Assembly (NCBI RefSeq): GCF_051020765.1
Contig: NC_134937.1
Location: forward strand, 16,422,947-16,486,946
Origin: Lasioglossum baleicum
Lineage: Eukaryota; Arthropoda; Insecta; Hymenoptera; Halictidae
Direction of reading: 5' to 3'
Length of the DNA stretch: 64,000 bases
The notes beneath the pieces are model-generated. The model did no database searches. It was given only the letters and a program-made list of their open reading frames with translations, and was not told the origin of the DNA. This document shows, in pieces, positions 37,189 through 50,271 of this stretch. The translations under genes and the position numbers were made by a program. Every line of letters begins with the position of its first letter. The stretch's first letter is position 1.

Positions 37189-37275
37189 ATTTTAAACAAT
37201 CGTCGATCCGTTCTCCGCGCCTTTTCGCGCAGCTCGAAGAAAAGCGGCGCTGGAGGACCGGCGACACAGCCGAGA
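37189..37275 (+). repeat. Local duplication pair, copy 2
   Basis: Begins ATTTTAAACAATCGTCGATC, followed by CCGTTCT, CAGCTCGAAGAAA, GGAGGACCGGCGACACAGCC. It is collinear with 36649-36730 at an offset of 540 bases. The copies are diverged, and the DNA between them includes the mariner fragment. Confidence 0.8.
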
Positions 37276-39768
37276 TAAAATATGCAGCGCATAATGCTAC
37301 CTCCTGAGGGATACACCTGACACGGGAGAGAGAGAGGCTGTACCGAATATATCCGCCCTTGGGGATAAGCGTGCCGGCCAATAACTCATTCTAAATACTT
37401 GTATGCTAATAACGACGCCGCATTGCAACGAAAATTTACCGTCCCCGAGCGTTCCACAGCCACTCGTCCTCGCGGTGTCTCTTCGTTCTCTTCTCCCACG
37501 CGTCTCTGTCTTTCCTCTTCTTTTGCTTGCACGCGTTCTGCACAGCGACCTGTCGCCGTTCCCAAACCCCGTGGCTCGCAAACCTAGCCCCACGCCGGAA
37601 CTCGAAGAACCAGCATATTAGCTTCGCATTATATATGCGCGTCGCCGAAATTTATGCAACGGACCGGTAATCCCACGGAACCATAAAGTCCGCTATCTAG
37701 ATCGTTTATCCGCGACACCTCCTCGCCGACCTTCGCCCTCCGCCCCACGATTATCTCGGTTCTTTCCTCTCGACCTATCTTCGGGCCTCGTCCTCCGCTT
37801 CCAGAAAAGGAAATTGAAATCCTCCTGCTTGAATGACCCGCGAGAGACGAACGGGAGGTGCGGCAACGAATGGCCCGGAAAATTAATGGACAGGTACCTA
37901 TACCGTGCCTCTCTTTGCCCTTCAATTATGGCACTTGTAGAATATGCCAGATATCGAAATCTGCGGATCGATCCGAAGTCGGTGCTTGGAACCAATGGTC
38001 GAAGTTTTTACAGTGACATTTGATGAAATGGATTTTTATGATTATGTTGTGTAGAATCGTGAAAATTCGAACAGATAGAATTTTACTTCCGGTATTAGAA
38101 ATTTATACTGATAGATACAGGAAAATGGAAGTCTATCGAAGCTTTTTGTTTTAGTATTTTTGTAACTAATTTATTACAATTAATTTAATTGGTACAATCT
38201 TCTCGCTTTGAAAGCAAAATTTTCCATGTCAAGAAATTGTCGTCGTGAGACGGTTTGACAAGCTCTCCACCACCTGATAGCGAAAATTCCTTACGACCTG
38301 AATGGAAAGTTTGCGTGGGGCGTTTGCGACCCACACGGCACAGAACGAGTGGTACGAAAAAATAAGATTTATTATTCCCTCTTCATGTAGATAAAAGTAT
38401 GGATGTATTTTCGATTTTAAAAAATCATTCTGCTAAAAGAAGTTCGTCCAAGTGAAATGACACGGTACAGAAGGAAACAGGAAGTGTCTTAAACCCTGAT
38501 CCTTTCTTTCGTCGGGAGAAAGTAAGCAAAGCAAGTTGGCGTTAAATTTGGAACGCTTCTTTAAGCAGAATTTTCGAGTGTCTTATCGTCGAATCTGCGG
38601 GGACAGCGAGCGGTCGAGCGTAAGCGCACGCACGATCGTGCTGGGAATTGATTGGAGCTTATGGGTAACGTTTAGAGGCCGTATCCGCGTCGAGACGACC
38701 GGGTCTATAAAGTCGCCACGGCGGAAATTATAACTCGGATGCCGCGGCGGGCCGCGTAAAACGTCCCCTTTTACGAAATAATTTACCAGCCCGACTCGTT
38801 AGCGGGGCATTCAGAGTGAGACGCAAAGGAAGAGCCTTGTTAGCCACGCGTACTCGGCCCCCCCCTAGCATCTTGTTCTCCCTTTCTCTCGCTCTCGAAC
38901 TGGCTCCGAACGGACCAGGATTTTTCGGCGAAACAGGAACGTTCACGATCTCGGCTCTCGCCGCTGGCGAACACTCCCTGCATCCCGATCTTCTTTTATG
39001 GCGTCTAATTGATGCGTCGCGATTTGCATAAAATCCGACGGCGGCCCGAGCTGTTGACACCTTCGAGAAATTTTAATGCGCACCCCCGTTACGCTCGTTG
39101 ATAAAGTGCGAGACGCCGTCGCAGTCTCACCCGCGGCTAATAAAGTCGTTCCCTTTCTTTCGCGACGAAAATTATCCTCCGATTTCATTCGAAACCGCAT
39201 GCCCCTCCCTGGAGCCCCGGGGGCCGAGAATTACGGTGTTTCTTTCGGTTTAACAAGCGTCCCGCCGCAAATTGTGAGGGCGTTCGAGAAGGGGGTGGGG
39301 GAGAGAGCGCCACGAGAGACCTGGAAATCATTTATTGCCGACGAAGCCATAAACTCGGATTCTCGGACAGCTGCACGCTGTGCCTGTGTTACTATTCACA
39401 GGCTGATTCCGAGGAATGCCGAAGTAATGCGCTCGTATGGGGAAGTGGCGAGGAAATAACCCGGTTTTGACGCCTTCGATCTCGTATCGGATCGCTCGGG
39501 CCGTGTACACTAATTACATCCGCAGGCTCCAATGAAATTATTGCTTCCTATCTTGCGTCACCTTAATCGGATTATGAAGACGCTCAGTCCTAATGAAAAT
39601 ATACCGTAAACGGACGCGATTAGGTGTACAAATTCATTTCTCCATCTCTTCGTGTAGCCACGGATGCGTGTAATGGAAATTAATTTGACGAGCACAAGAA
39701 CAGTCGCGAAAATAGAGAACATGTACGCATATATACATTTTAATGATTTCAATGAACTTCGAAACATT
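37276..39768. other. Non-coding stretch, no gene recognised
   Basis: CpG-rich at about 37276-37900 and 38500-39550, AT-rich in between and near 39560-39768. The longest frames (127 codons plus, 110 codons minus near 38.7-39.5 kb) overlap and show no domain. Confidence 0.5.
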
Positions 39769-39982
39769 TTAACCCTTCGCTGCATAGTGTATCATATCTG
39801 ATACAGTTGACAAATCTGGTAGTAAACTAAGAATGTGTTTCTTACTATTCTACACATTTTATCTCATCTGATAAAATGTTGTTCTAATTTTTTAAAATAT
39901 TTTTCCCTTGAAGAAAACATAAAAGCCGACTTTCTTTCAATTTTTTCATCCCAATTAAAAAAATCATGCAATGAAGGGTTAA
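39769..39982. mobile_element. TTAA-bounded miniature element, CCCTTC type
   Basis: 214 bp with TTAA at both edges. The left end is TTAACCCTTCGCTGCAT and the right end, on the other strand, is TTAACCCTTCATTGCAT (15 of 17). Near the middle, ACATTTTATC (39854) and GATAAAATGT (39870) make a perfect 10-bp hairpin with a 6-base loop. A smaller GTATCA/TGATAC hairpin is near the left end. The ends resemble piggyBac-type terminal repeats, which begin CCC next to TTAA. It has no coding capacity, so it would be mobilised only by an enzyme supplied from elsewhere. Confidence 0.75.
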
Positions 39983-42900
39983 TATACACTATTGACGTTA
40001 AACCATGACAAGTACATTTTGGGAAAAGTGATTCATATAATTTTATTTCTCATCTTGTCCAAATTAATGGGACTGAAATTAAAGGAGCACTGAATTATTT
40101 ACGTATCCTGTAACTTCGTGCAAAATTGTATTAAAATGTTCACTTTAAAGAGCGAGTTCTCTAATCCCTTTAATTTTGTGGAATTGAGTAAATCCATATA
40201 TTGTAATGCCTATTAATTTATTGAATGGCATCAACCTGTTAGTACAATCTCTGATGTACTGAGTTGCTTCTTCAAATTCTGTAATTACATCTGTAGCACG
40301 TGTGAAGAGATTGTAGAACGACTACGAGTATCAAGGATATCGATTACCCTTTCAGTATTAGTTTGATCGAGAAATATTTTTAATTAGAGAAACACCTCGA
40401 AAAAACGACGACCTGGTGAAATCGGTAAGTGTCGTGGCTCGTTCCGGCAATCGTCGGTGAACGAAGAATATAATCGCGGTCCGGGTGGACGCATTTCTAT
40501 TCTGTGATCGTTCAAATTTTACGAGAAGCCCCCTAGGGTTCCTCTAACGCGTTCGGGCATGAGCGGCCACTCTAACTTCGAAGTGGCAGCTTGGCTAAAA
40601 GCTTTCCGCAATTTTCGAAACGATTATGATTTCGCGAATGGTAATGAGGTCAGGACCGAACGCATTACGCCGGCCAGCCCTGGCAATTCTCGCTTCGAAG
40701 TCACGACAGTTTAATTAATTTATTGACCGGACTTTTCTCGTTATAGCAAGTCCGTCGTCGCCCGCTCGGACTGTTTAGCAAACACGAAAGCGCGCACGTT
40801 CTCAAGTAATTACCCCGCGCCGCTTGATTTACAGTTATGCCCTCTCGCGCGCGCGACGCGACTTCGCGTTTGCATCTCTCAAACATCTCGTAATCTTGCC
40901 CTCGAGAGCGGGAAATGGAAATTCGAGACCGACTTCGAAACACTTCCTCGTTCACGGTGACTCAGACCCAGAGACCGGATGCTTTATTTCGACAGGTACA
41001 CTGCTAAATGGTCTCTCGTGGTCGCTCGAAAGCTTGGAGACTTTCTAATACTTTTATCAAATATTGTCTTGCCTGTTTGTCTAACTGGCAAGGCGAGGAA
41101 CGAGCAGGATTTAGGTCCGTCGTAACGTCCGTATAAAGGAAACATCAAACTCGACGTTTACTTTTACATCGTCGTCTTCGAGCGAACGCCGTTCAGAGAA
41201 TCAAATAGAGGGAGCAGGATAATTATTAGCGGTAATTTTCATGGTAACTTTCCGGTTCGACGTCGGAATGGTCGTTAACTTTGCTTCGAGTGCGACATAT
41301 TTTACTGGGTTATGATTGTTTATGTCGCAATTCCGCTGTGCGCGGATCTGATTACTTCTCGAGCTTCGTTAATAGACTGCGAGCTTTTATGTGCATATTG
41401 CATAAGGGGAATTTAGAAAAAGGAGAGACAAAGCTCATTCGTGTTCTTAAATCGTCATTAATTTTCTCTTATAATAATAAGGTTAGGCACGTCTTAATAA
41501 CTTACAGGAATATAAAATAAAAATCGAATCATTTACCACGTGCTCTGTCAAGTACTTGAAGAAGCCACGTCTTATTCCGAATTTCCGTGCGCTCCAAAAA
41601 TCTCGATTCAACCTGCAACGGTAGATCACCTTATTTCTGCATCGCTCTCATCCGCCATTCATCGTGGCACAATCCTCTGCACACCGGCAGCAACAATAAA
41701 AATCCCGTTTCTCCGGACGATCTTTCATCTCTCCCGGTCCTCTCGCGGAACAATTCGTCACCCTCGGTTAAGAAGGAACAAAGGGCCCGAATCCGGCGTG
41801 AAATCAGCATGCAGGTCGGTGTCCTAAACGCGTGACGTTGTATAAAACATTATCCGTCTGTCTGGAGTGGGGTTAGAAAACGTCGTCGAGTCGCGTGGTC
41901 ACTGGCAAACGACGACGACGACGAATTTTCAAACGTCAGACCACGTAGAATCGGCCTCTGTCGTGAAGGAATTGTTACCCTTTAATGCATGCGGGTGTCC
42001 TTTGTGCCTTTTGAGGATTTCTCTGTTGCCCGGCCCTCCGTTCCCCGTTCGGACCACGGCTCGTCCCCTTTTTCGAGCACCGGCCACCGTGTGCTGCTCA
42101 CCCCGCATACAAAAACGCGAAAGTAAAGGGACCGGACATACAACGCGTGCCGTGGAGGGTCGAAAGGTGGCGGAGGGAGGGGGCTGCAGAATCGTGGAAG
42201 GGAACGTAACGCGAAGCGGGGGCAGACAGGGGGGTGTACCCGTGTGGTGTGGATGAAACGAAAAAGGACGGTATATATGAACAGAGGTGGGCCACGGCTC
42301 CGGCAGAGTGGGAACGAGGTGGTAACCACCACCTTGACGGACACAGTACAACGTGGACACAAGAAGCCTCCCTTCATTTCGTATTCCATTTCACTCTCAT
42401 ATTCCCTTTTACCCTGCTCGTCGCTCATTGTCTACTTTTCCCGTGGCCCTGTGTACCTCCTGGACACGCTCTTTGTTTTCCACGCTCGTTTCTTTCTCTT
42501 CCGTGTGTCGTGGGAGTTTGATGGACACCCGGCCAGTCGATACCGCTGATTAGAGGAGGCTCGGAGCTTTTTTTTCAAACATGAAAGACCAAAGCGCCGT
42601 TCACCGATATCGTCGAGGAGGAATCGACGATAACCCCAGAGCCTCCAGAGATCAGAGGATTCAATCGTGGCTTCAACCGTTCATTTAGATTGAATTCTTT
42701 CTGCCTCGTACTGCTGGCTTTCATTTAGAGCCTGCTTATCGCCTTCTGGCTGCGATCGTTCTAACGCTGTGATATGTGATATTACTTTAAAGCAATATTA
42801 ATTATCAAAGTAACGCTAGGCGAATGTCCGAGTGTCTGTCTTGATGGATTTTAGTCACTAGAGCTTGCTGCAAAGCAATATAAGACATTTTCCCTTTCTC

Positions 42901-43032
42901 CTTTGTTAAAAATAAGATTATTGACTGTAGAACATAACAATTAATGACAATTTTGATGATATTATTTATTAATCATTTTCTTGCAACCCTAGGAAGGACG
43001 TTCGTCCAGGAAGGTTGGACATGTTTCACTTA
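39983..43032. other. Non-coding stretch, no gene recognised
   Basis: AT-rich to about 40370 and at about 42750-43030, CpG-rich otherwise. A possible decayed end of the TAGACTGCGGAT family is at 41373-41395 (TAGACTGCGAGCTTTTATG). The block 41.9-42.5 kb has long overlapping frames on both strands (up to 148 codons) with low-complexity sequence and no domain. A TATATA at 42272 is not accompanied by other promoter signals. Confidence 0.5.
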
Positions 43033-43149
43033 TAGGTTGCAGATTTGATGCATTAAATCAGTAAAGATAAACGCATTCAAATCAGTAAAGAAATTTCAAT
43101 ACGGATTGTGTTCCTTCGACACAGGAATGTTTGATTTTACATAAAGATA
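43033..43149 (+). mobile_element. Possible TAGACTGCGGAT-family element, strongly diverged
   Basis: TAGGTTGCAGATTTGATGCA at 43033 and GATTTTACATAAAGATATGA near 43132-43150 resemble the left and right ends of the family at the right distance and orientation. The interior shows only weak similarity and contains a short AAATCAGTAAAGA direct repeat. It could be coincidental. Confidence 0.35.
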
Positions 43150-43801
43150 TGAGCGAGCGAACGATTCTCAATACCGCTAAATCCAGCTGCAGATTTCGAC
43201 ATTTCCCGAGCTGCAAACTCTACCGGAAATGCGACACAGCCGACAATTTTTACTCGGAAAAACGTTCTAAAGTCGCAGGGAAAGTACTGTTTGACATACC
43301 GCGTGCTCGAAACCCGTCGTTGGCCCGGGCAGCAACTGTCCCGATTGTTCAATCGCGCACGATGGAAGCGATTCTTGCCGGTTCTGTGGAGCGAGTCGCC
43401 GGGCCAGATTTTTTCCTCGGTGCATCGGCGTGCCGGTGAAACTTGGAATCAATTTCGGATTGTTCCCGTGGAAATGGTAGGCGCGGTCGCGTGCGCCGGG
43501 CGATCGCGGGGGTGGATACCGAGGGGAAACAATAAAGCTCGCCACGGCGCGCGGAGCTTTAAGAATTCAAAACAAACCGTGAACGCAGCTTCCGCGGGAT
43601 TATCCGGACGCTTCGGCTTGCCTTCGTCGAGGATCACCGAGGCTCGAACGAGATGAATCCGCTCTCCAAACAAGCGTGAAGCACCGCCGGTTTCAGAAGG
43701 ACAATGAATTATTCTGTTCGGGCGAACGTTTTCATTCGTCTCCGCTGTACTCTCCGGCGGCCCACGAAGAATCGTGAAAGGGGAAAAGAGGAATAGAGGA
43801 T

Positions 43802-43803
<2 letters not shown>

Positions 43804-43839
<36 letters not shown>
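43804..43839 (+). repeat. (CT)18 microsatellite
   Basis: Eighteen perfect CT units, the longest dinucleotide run in the window, followed by T-rich pyrimidine sequence. Likely length-polymorphic. Confidence 0.95.
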
Positions 43840-43843
<4 letters not shown>

Positions 43844-46800
43844 CTCTTTCGTGCCCGGACCCCCTTTATACCACCGAGATTCTCTGCTCTCTCGAAGAGG
43901 TCGCGGTTGTGTATCGTCAGGCAGTTTTATCTCGCTAACCGAGACCACAAAGCTACGCTGCCTCGACCCCCTGTGTCAGCCGTGTCCCACATTATGCGTC
44001 ATATGGAAAGAAATTTCCGGCATGACAAACTCAGAATTACACCGATCGAGGGGTGCGCCACGTCTGAGGGAGCTTTTTGGTCGGTCCCTGATACAACCGG
44101 CTGATATTGTCAACTTTGATCAACTTAATCTTCCCTGCTTATCAGTACTTTAAACCTAGGCCAGACCCGGTGCCATTTCCCCATGCATTTGTCTCCGGGT
44201 ATCTTTACAGACGACTAGAATCCCATTATTTATGTTGAAGTCTACCTATTTATAATTCTTTCTGGTGATTATATTTCAGGTTACGTACATAAACTCTTTC
44301 AATAATCCCTTGCCGCATCTTTGTTTTTAATCATTTTTCAGTTACTGCAAAAGAAAATCTTTCGGAAAATTTTCAATTTTTAACCTTTGTTTTCCTAAAT
44401 TTTGTTCAATTCACCAGTATAGGCAATCCTCTCTGATCATCTGTAGGCGGATCCACAAATTTCGATCTCCCAGACAAGCAATGAAAAGAAAACGGAGCGC
44501 TAATTCATCGTGCAAGCGATCGATAGACATCCCATAATTCCGGATTAAAAATCCAGGCGGCCGAAAGCGTTTGATTCCTTTTATTCCCTTTCGGGATGCA
44601 CATTTCCGAATTCCTCTCGCGTTTGAGAAATTATACGGGCGAAAGGTTTCGACGATCGTCGACGGTTTAATTCCACGGAAAGCCGACACCAACGAGGTGG
44701 AAATTCGGGCGTGCGCAAGGAAATTCGACGGAACAACAAAAAGCAAACGGGGCTCGCGGAAAATTACGGGAAAAAAATGAAATAAAAAGAAAGAAAAACG
44801 GAAAAACAGCAGCGAGAGAGGCGGGGGCACTCGACAGAACAGGCAAAGGCTTTCGTGTAATTGGTGCCCGCGGTACGCGAACGGGCATTTGTTCCGGAAA
44901 ATGAAGACGTATCTTTTTCGATGTTTGTAAGCGCGGGCATAAAGGCCGGTTCCCTTTGTGGAGCACAATTTTATCTCACCGTGGGGATCACGCGGTCCCC
45001 GATTCCCTTCCGCGTCCGTCCCCTATTATAACGTCACGACAGTAGGAAATTTCCGGGGCGACGGTCGCGCATGCACGATTAAACGAAAAATTGCCGTGAA
45101 CGATGCCCGTTAAACTAGAAAGAGCGCGAGAGAGGGAGAGAAAGAGATAGCCCACCGGCTCGAACTTTTCATCTTTCTTTTGCTGCCAGCTGCAAAACTG
45201 AAGCGTGCGCGCGCTCGCCATTGAACCAGGCCAGAGGGTTTCGCTGTTCGAAGAGTCTCCGGTTGATCGACAGTCTGCTTACGAATTCAATTACGCCGGG
45301 TTATCGACTTTGTGACTGCGATCCAGTCCAATTACCGCTCGGCTGTTCTCGGAGCAAGCTGCGACAGCGATTAAAAACGAACGAAACGGCGGAGGAACAG
45401 AAAAAAAGGAGAGTAGACGAAAAGGAAAAAAACGAACGCGATGAAAAAGAAAAATAAGTTTCTCGCGTCCGGTGATTACAGATCGACGGTTTCAGTCTCC
45501 TTCGGATCGTTTGATCTGCGAGACGCGGTCCTTTATGCGTTTCCTTTTCCCTCCTCGAGTCTCCCGGCCGCGCGTATTAAACATCAAATTCGCCGTCTTA
45601 TCGTCTAATTAACAATCGTTTTTTGTCGTGCGCCCCGCCGATGAAGGACGTCTTATCGATTCGCCTCGTCTGTGTTACGCGACGAGACGCGATTAACCGC
45701 CTCGACGTGTTCGTTAAACGAGCTTCTCTTCTCTTTTCTCTTCTGGTTTTTTTCTTTCTTTCTTTTTCGTTCCCGATGCCGGAACGGTGGCATTGTCTCG
45801 CAGCCAATTAGCTTACCGCGACGCAGCCGCGAGCATTTAGCCGATAAAGCGCTCTCGATTACGCGGTGGCTCGGGCTCGCTTCTTAATTTACCGCGTCGT
45901 GCCGCGCAGCCAGCAATTAGCGACGATGAAAAAACCGATCGGTCGCGCGAGAATTCCAGCGTGTCGGGCTTAGAAAAGCACGTGCACTCTCTCCTCTCTC
46001 TCTCTTTTCACCCTTCTGCTCCGAGGAGGTCTCCCCTCTCCTAGCCCCTCCGGTCCCGATCGGATTATAAACGCTCGCGGGGACCTTTATTAATCCTGTT
46101 ATACGGTTCGGGTGGCCGACAACCAGCGAGGAGGTCAATCAGTAGTAATTACTCTTCCGGTTCGGAGATTCCGCTGAGCGGTGCAACGCGAGATTTAATC
46201 CTTGACCCTTCGCGCGCTTAGGTTTCGCCGAGCGATCAGGGGACTCCGGGATTATTAGCCCGCGACCTTGATCGCGCCTCGCTGCCGCGAGTTCATTCAG
46301 ATTTCATGCGGCCGTCCGATGGGACGTATGCTGTTGCGGTTCATTAACCAATCACGCAGTTGTGTAACTTTATTATCCGATAGGTGGAGCCTGTGTGATG
46401 GTCTCCATTCTTCGATGATCCAGAGTTTTGATCATACGATCACTACCCTAGACAAATTGCAAAAACGAATCATTCTGTCTTCATAGTTTGAATATTTATA
46501 TGATGTATCATGATGATCATCCAATTTACTAGTAATTCCGCTGACGATTTTGACACGACGGGCAAAAACAGACCCGGGCAATGCTGCATTAGGTTTAAAC
46601 AAACATGGTCTGGGTTAGTAAAATACACGTCAGAATGATTGAATATCCACAAGGTTAGAGGGCACTATAAAGGGTTAAATTGGCATATATTTGTATAGGA
46701 TGTTCCTAATGGGCAATCAAATTTTTTCTGAATGTTCTGTTAGGTTTTGGATAAAAACCTAGTATGTTAAATACATACGCTTTCCGTCAACCCTAATCGC

Positions 46801-47326
46801 CGGATTACTGTTGACTCGGTGTTTCGATTTAGTTCAAGCCTATTACATGAAACTCGAATCTTTTAAACTTATTAGGGATGATATGTAAACAGCTCATCTT
46901 ACTACCCTAACTCTGAGTACGTCGCAGTAACTAGAGTACGAATGTTTGTATGAACATTTTCTGAACATACTCTGCGTAACATTTAATAAATCGAAATCAT
47001 ATTCATATATGTATGTACATTGTACATATAATGAAATGGATTAAAGAGACATTACAGCAAAAGGCGTAGTAAGAAATAACAACGAAGCATAAAGAAATCA
47101 CAGCAACTATTAAATGTTCAATTCATAACCTAAAAATCGACATTTTCTGTTAAAACGGTCCCAGATCGAGACCGCGATAGCTGAGCTAGATCTACATTCG
47201 AATAAAAGATCTGAATCAGCTCCACCGTTGGTTTTCACTTTCCGAAAGCTGCCGGGGGGTGTTATCGATCGTTGGATTGCGGGGCATCGATCTGAAGAAC
47301 GCGGAAAGAGAGAAGCGGAATGAATG

Positions 47327-47351
47327 GTCGTCGTCGACGTCGTCGTCGTCT
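47327..47351 (+). repeat. GTC trinucleotide run with central palindrome
   Basis: GTC units interrupted by GTCGAC, giving a partly self-complementary GTCGTCGTCGACGTCGTC tract. Confidence 0.8.
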
Positions 47352-49730
47352 TGGAAGGGGTGGTCCGGAAACGTGGGAGCGTGAAGCCATTGGAGTGTCC
47401 CTGTTCAAATAATAAGTCCGAATGGAAGTTAGATTCCGTCGCGATTGCCCGGGGCAATTCCAGAGCGCGGGTCGCAATATCCCCAACCCCGTTTGGTCCA
47501 CCAGTCAAGATGGTGGCGCTTAGGGCAGAGGTGGAAAAAGGAAAAGCCGGCGAAAGAACTCGCAAGGCTTTCTATCGCGCTTCGCCTCTCTCTCCCAGGG
47601 CCGAGCTTTCGGGGACTTTAATCGCTTTAACTGGTTTTTGCGCGTCGAGGGACTCTGACAGACAGGACGAGCGAGCCGAACAGAAGGGATAGAAAAATAG
47701 ACGAGGCGAAAGTGGCGGCCGAAGAACGAAAGGATAGGAGAGAAAGAAGTGGGTCTCATTGTTGGATGTGCCCGGCGGAGGAACGACTTTTCTGCGGATC
47801 CAGAAACGACAATAAGATTGTCACACGTCTTCTCGTTTTTTCCACCCGTTCCTTTCTCCTCGAACGCGCCCTCCCCACCGTTGGCCTCCCGTCGTTCATC
47901 CTTCCGTTCTCCTCGTTCTCCTCGTTCGTCTCTGTTCACCCTTCTAGGCTCATCCACCGTCGGATCGTGCCACCGGGCGAGCGTGACTCGTTATTTCGCT
48001 GGAGATCCCTCCAGAAGTCCCCTTATGGAACTTCTTTCCCCCGTCCAAACTCGGCTCCATTGTCGGATCATCGCGACCCCATTGAATCGAAACCCTCCAC
48101 GAAGGAAGTCATCGTTGCCGGCGCTGCTGCTCGACCAGACCCACCAAACACCACGACCCACTAGTTCTCTTCCTCTCTGTGTCGACCACGTAACCCGTCA
48201 ACCCGTGTCCTGTACTCGATGCAACTTCAGCTCTCTCGCACTCAAGTGACTACTACCTACGTGCATTTGTTTACCTCTACCAACTAGACTCGTTGGACCA
48301 AGTATATGTAGACTCGTTGCTAGCAACCAAACGTCCTGGCCGACCGCGCGAGCTGTGCCACGACGGCGACGAAATACGGAAAGGGAGAGCACGAGTTAAA
48401 TCGATACCACGCTCTCTCGCTCCAGGCATCGACACACCGTCGACTCCACGGAACACCGGGGACAGAGTAATTAGAGGGAACAATCGTGTCAACGGGGCAG
48501 AAATAAGCGCGGACTCTTCCGCGAGTTTAGCACCCGAGAGATTGCTCTGGCCAAATGAGATCTCGCGCCGAAAGTTTGCCGATAACAAGCATATTTCACT
48601 CCACACGCCGCTGCTCGGGGCCACGATTTCTACGTTTGTGGGACTCCGGTTCGAGAAGGGACCTGCTATCTTTCCGAATTGATTTAAACGTTGGGATTGG
48701 TGAAAAATATATGTTGTGTCTATCAGAGTTTTTATTATATTCTGAAGGAAAGAGAGATTTCAATTTGTTCTTCGCTGATTAAACATACTAATTATCGAGA
48801 CTAAATTCGTTCACAAGGTAACTCCACTGTTGGCAAAAGACAGCGGATGCGATAAAGCTTATCTGACGGAATAGAAAATTCATTACACATGCTCGCGATA
48901 AAAAATATGTGGGGGAAGGCGTATAACGATCCCGGTTACGAGCAAGTATATAGTATAGATCGTAAACCGTTAATGAAGCTATGAAACGCATCGATATCTA
49001 GTCATAACGATTATGTGTTTAATAAATTCCTAGTAAGCCTAATAACAGGCCTCGTAAAGGACCCATAACTCCTTAATTTTATTAACGCCTACGGCGGAGA
49101 AGAATATAGAAACGACCGTAAAAATGCCGTGACAGTATTTATATCGGTGTTATGCAAAATAGTTGCTTAGACCGAGGTAGTTCCGTTTCGATTCGCCGGG
49201 ACGTCTTTCGCAGTTTCTTTAATATTCTTCATCTCGGCGGGCATGTTTTCGATATTCTATAAATATCCCATAGGTTTGCTCCGTTTCTGCGCCGCGTCCT
49301 CGAAGGAGACGCGTTCCGGAGGAGCACACGCTCGGTGCACAAAAGAAAAGAACTCCCTGAAATATTCAGTACGCCCTCGCGTCTCCGACTGTCACCCGCG
49401 CCAAACGAAAGAACTTATCCGCTGCACCTGCCCGAACTCGCGCACGGAAGTTTATCCGAGCCGCCCTTTCGGACGAGAGATCAAACGGATATCCCTGATA
49501 ATCCACTTAGTCGAGGCAGGGAGTCGCGAAAAAAGGGGAAGAGGGAGGACAGAGAGGAACGATAATAGGACGTCCCGTGGAGAGGAACACTCGAGGGCGC
49601 AAATCGCAGTCTCTTCGAGCAAACCGACCGAGCGTGAGCTCGCATCGACCGTACAGAATCAAGCCAGGCCCTTTCTCTTCTATCCCAGCTCGTTGAACTA
49701 GGGCCCAAAAGTCATGGGGGCTCAAGGGTG

Positions 49731-49840
49731 GTGAACTAGGTCCGTCGACAATGGGACAGGCGATCACGTAGATCAGAGTCCCTCGGCTCAGCTGCGCATT
49801 GTCAACAGGCTGCTGAGAAACTGAAAAGGGGAGCTTTTCG
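49731..49840 (+). repeat. Local duplication pair, copy 1
   Basis: Contains GTCCGTCGACAATGGGACAG, GCGATC, AGATCAGAGTCCCTCGGCTC, AGCTGCG, GCATTGTCAACAGGCTGC and AAAAGGGGA in that order. The same series recurs 543 bases downstream. Confidence 0.85.
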
Positions 49841-50271
49841 ATCTTCAAATCTACATTCTGTCGCGAACAAAATTTTCCAATGTTCTTCGAGGCGTTTCAC
49901 TGTATAGTACTTCCCCTTCTCCTCTCACTACATCATCATGCCAAACCTGTTCCTGTCCAAATTCACATTAAAGGGATGAAATCAACCCCTGAAAATTCGG
50001 CTATTTTTTGACTTTTTTTCTAAGTATATGAAGAATAAATATTTTTAGAAATGTCTTTCACAAATTTCACAAGTTTTTGAATTTCCGGATTCGCGATCAT
50101 TCCTTGTTAGAAGCTGAATGATGGATTATGAAAGTAGAGGCTCCAATTTTTAAACTAAGCTTAGGTTTATTATTACACAGTATCTTTTAAATAAAATTGT
50201 TTAACTGTATGCGGACCAGGAACTTCTAAAATGTTAGAAACATTTTCTTCGACAGTCAAAGTGTCTCGAGG
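49841..50271. other. AT-rich insert between two duplicated modules
   Basis: AT-rich DNA including AGGGATGAAATCAACCCCTG (about 49972), which has a repeat-like appearance but no recognisable end structure. No gene. Confidence 0.4.

Larger units (their letters stand above)
43150..49730. other. Non-coding stretch, no gene recognised
   Basis: CpG-rich at about 43160-44100, 44440-46460 and 47110-48680, AT-rich at about 44160-44430, 46480-47110 and 48690-49180. A solitary TTAACCC end in reverse orientation lies at 46678. Block 47.3-48.3 kb is rich in polypyrimidine and GAA/CTC-type low-complexity sequence, so its long frames on both strands (up to 166 codons) are uninformative. No RNA gene found. 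Confidence 0.45.

Noticed and set aside
39026..39042. TGCATAAAATCCGACGG, similar to an inverted family end
   Set aside because: It stands alone in CpG-rich DNA, lacks the AGTCTA terminus, and has no opposing end.
42268..42280. TATATA as a core promoter
   Set aside because: No initiator at the right distance, no exon-like sequence or donor following, and such motifs are common by chance.
47280..48290. Possible second promoter/5' UTR region
   Set aside because: Pyrimidine-rich and GTC/CTC low-complexity content explains the appearance. No convincing initiator-donor pair was found.
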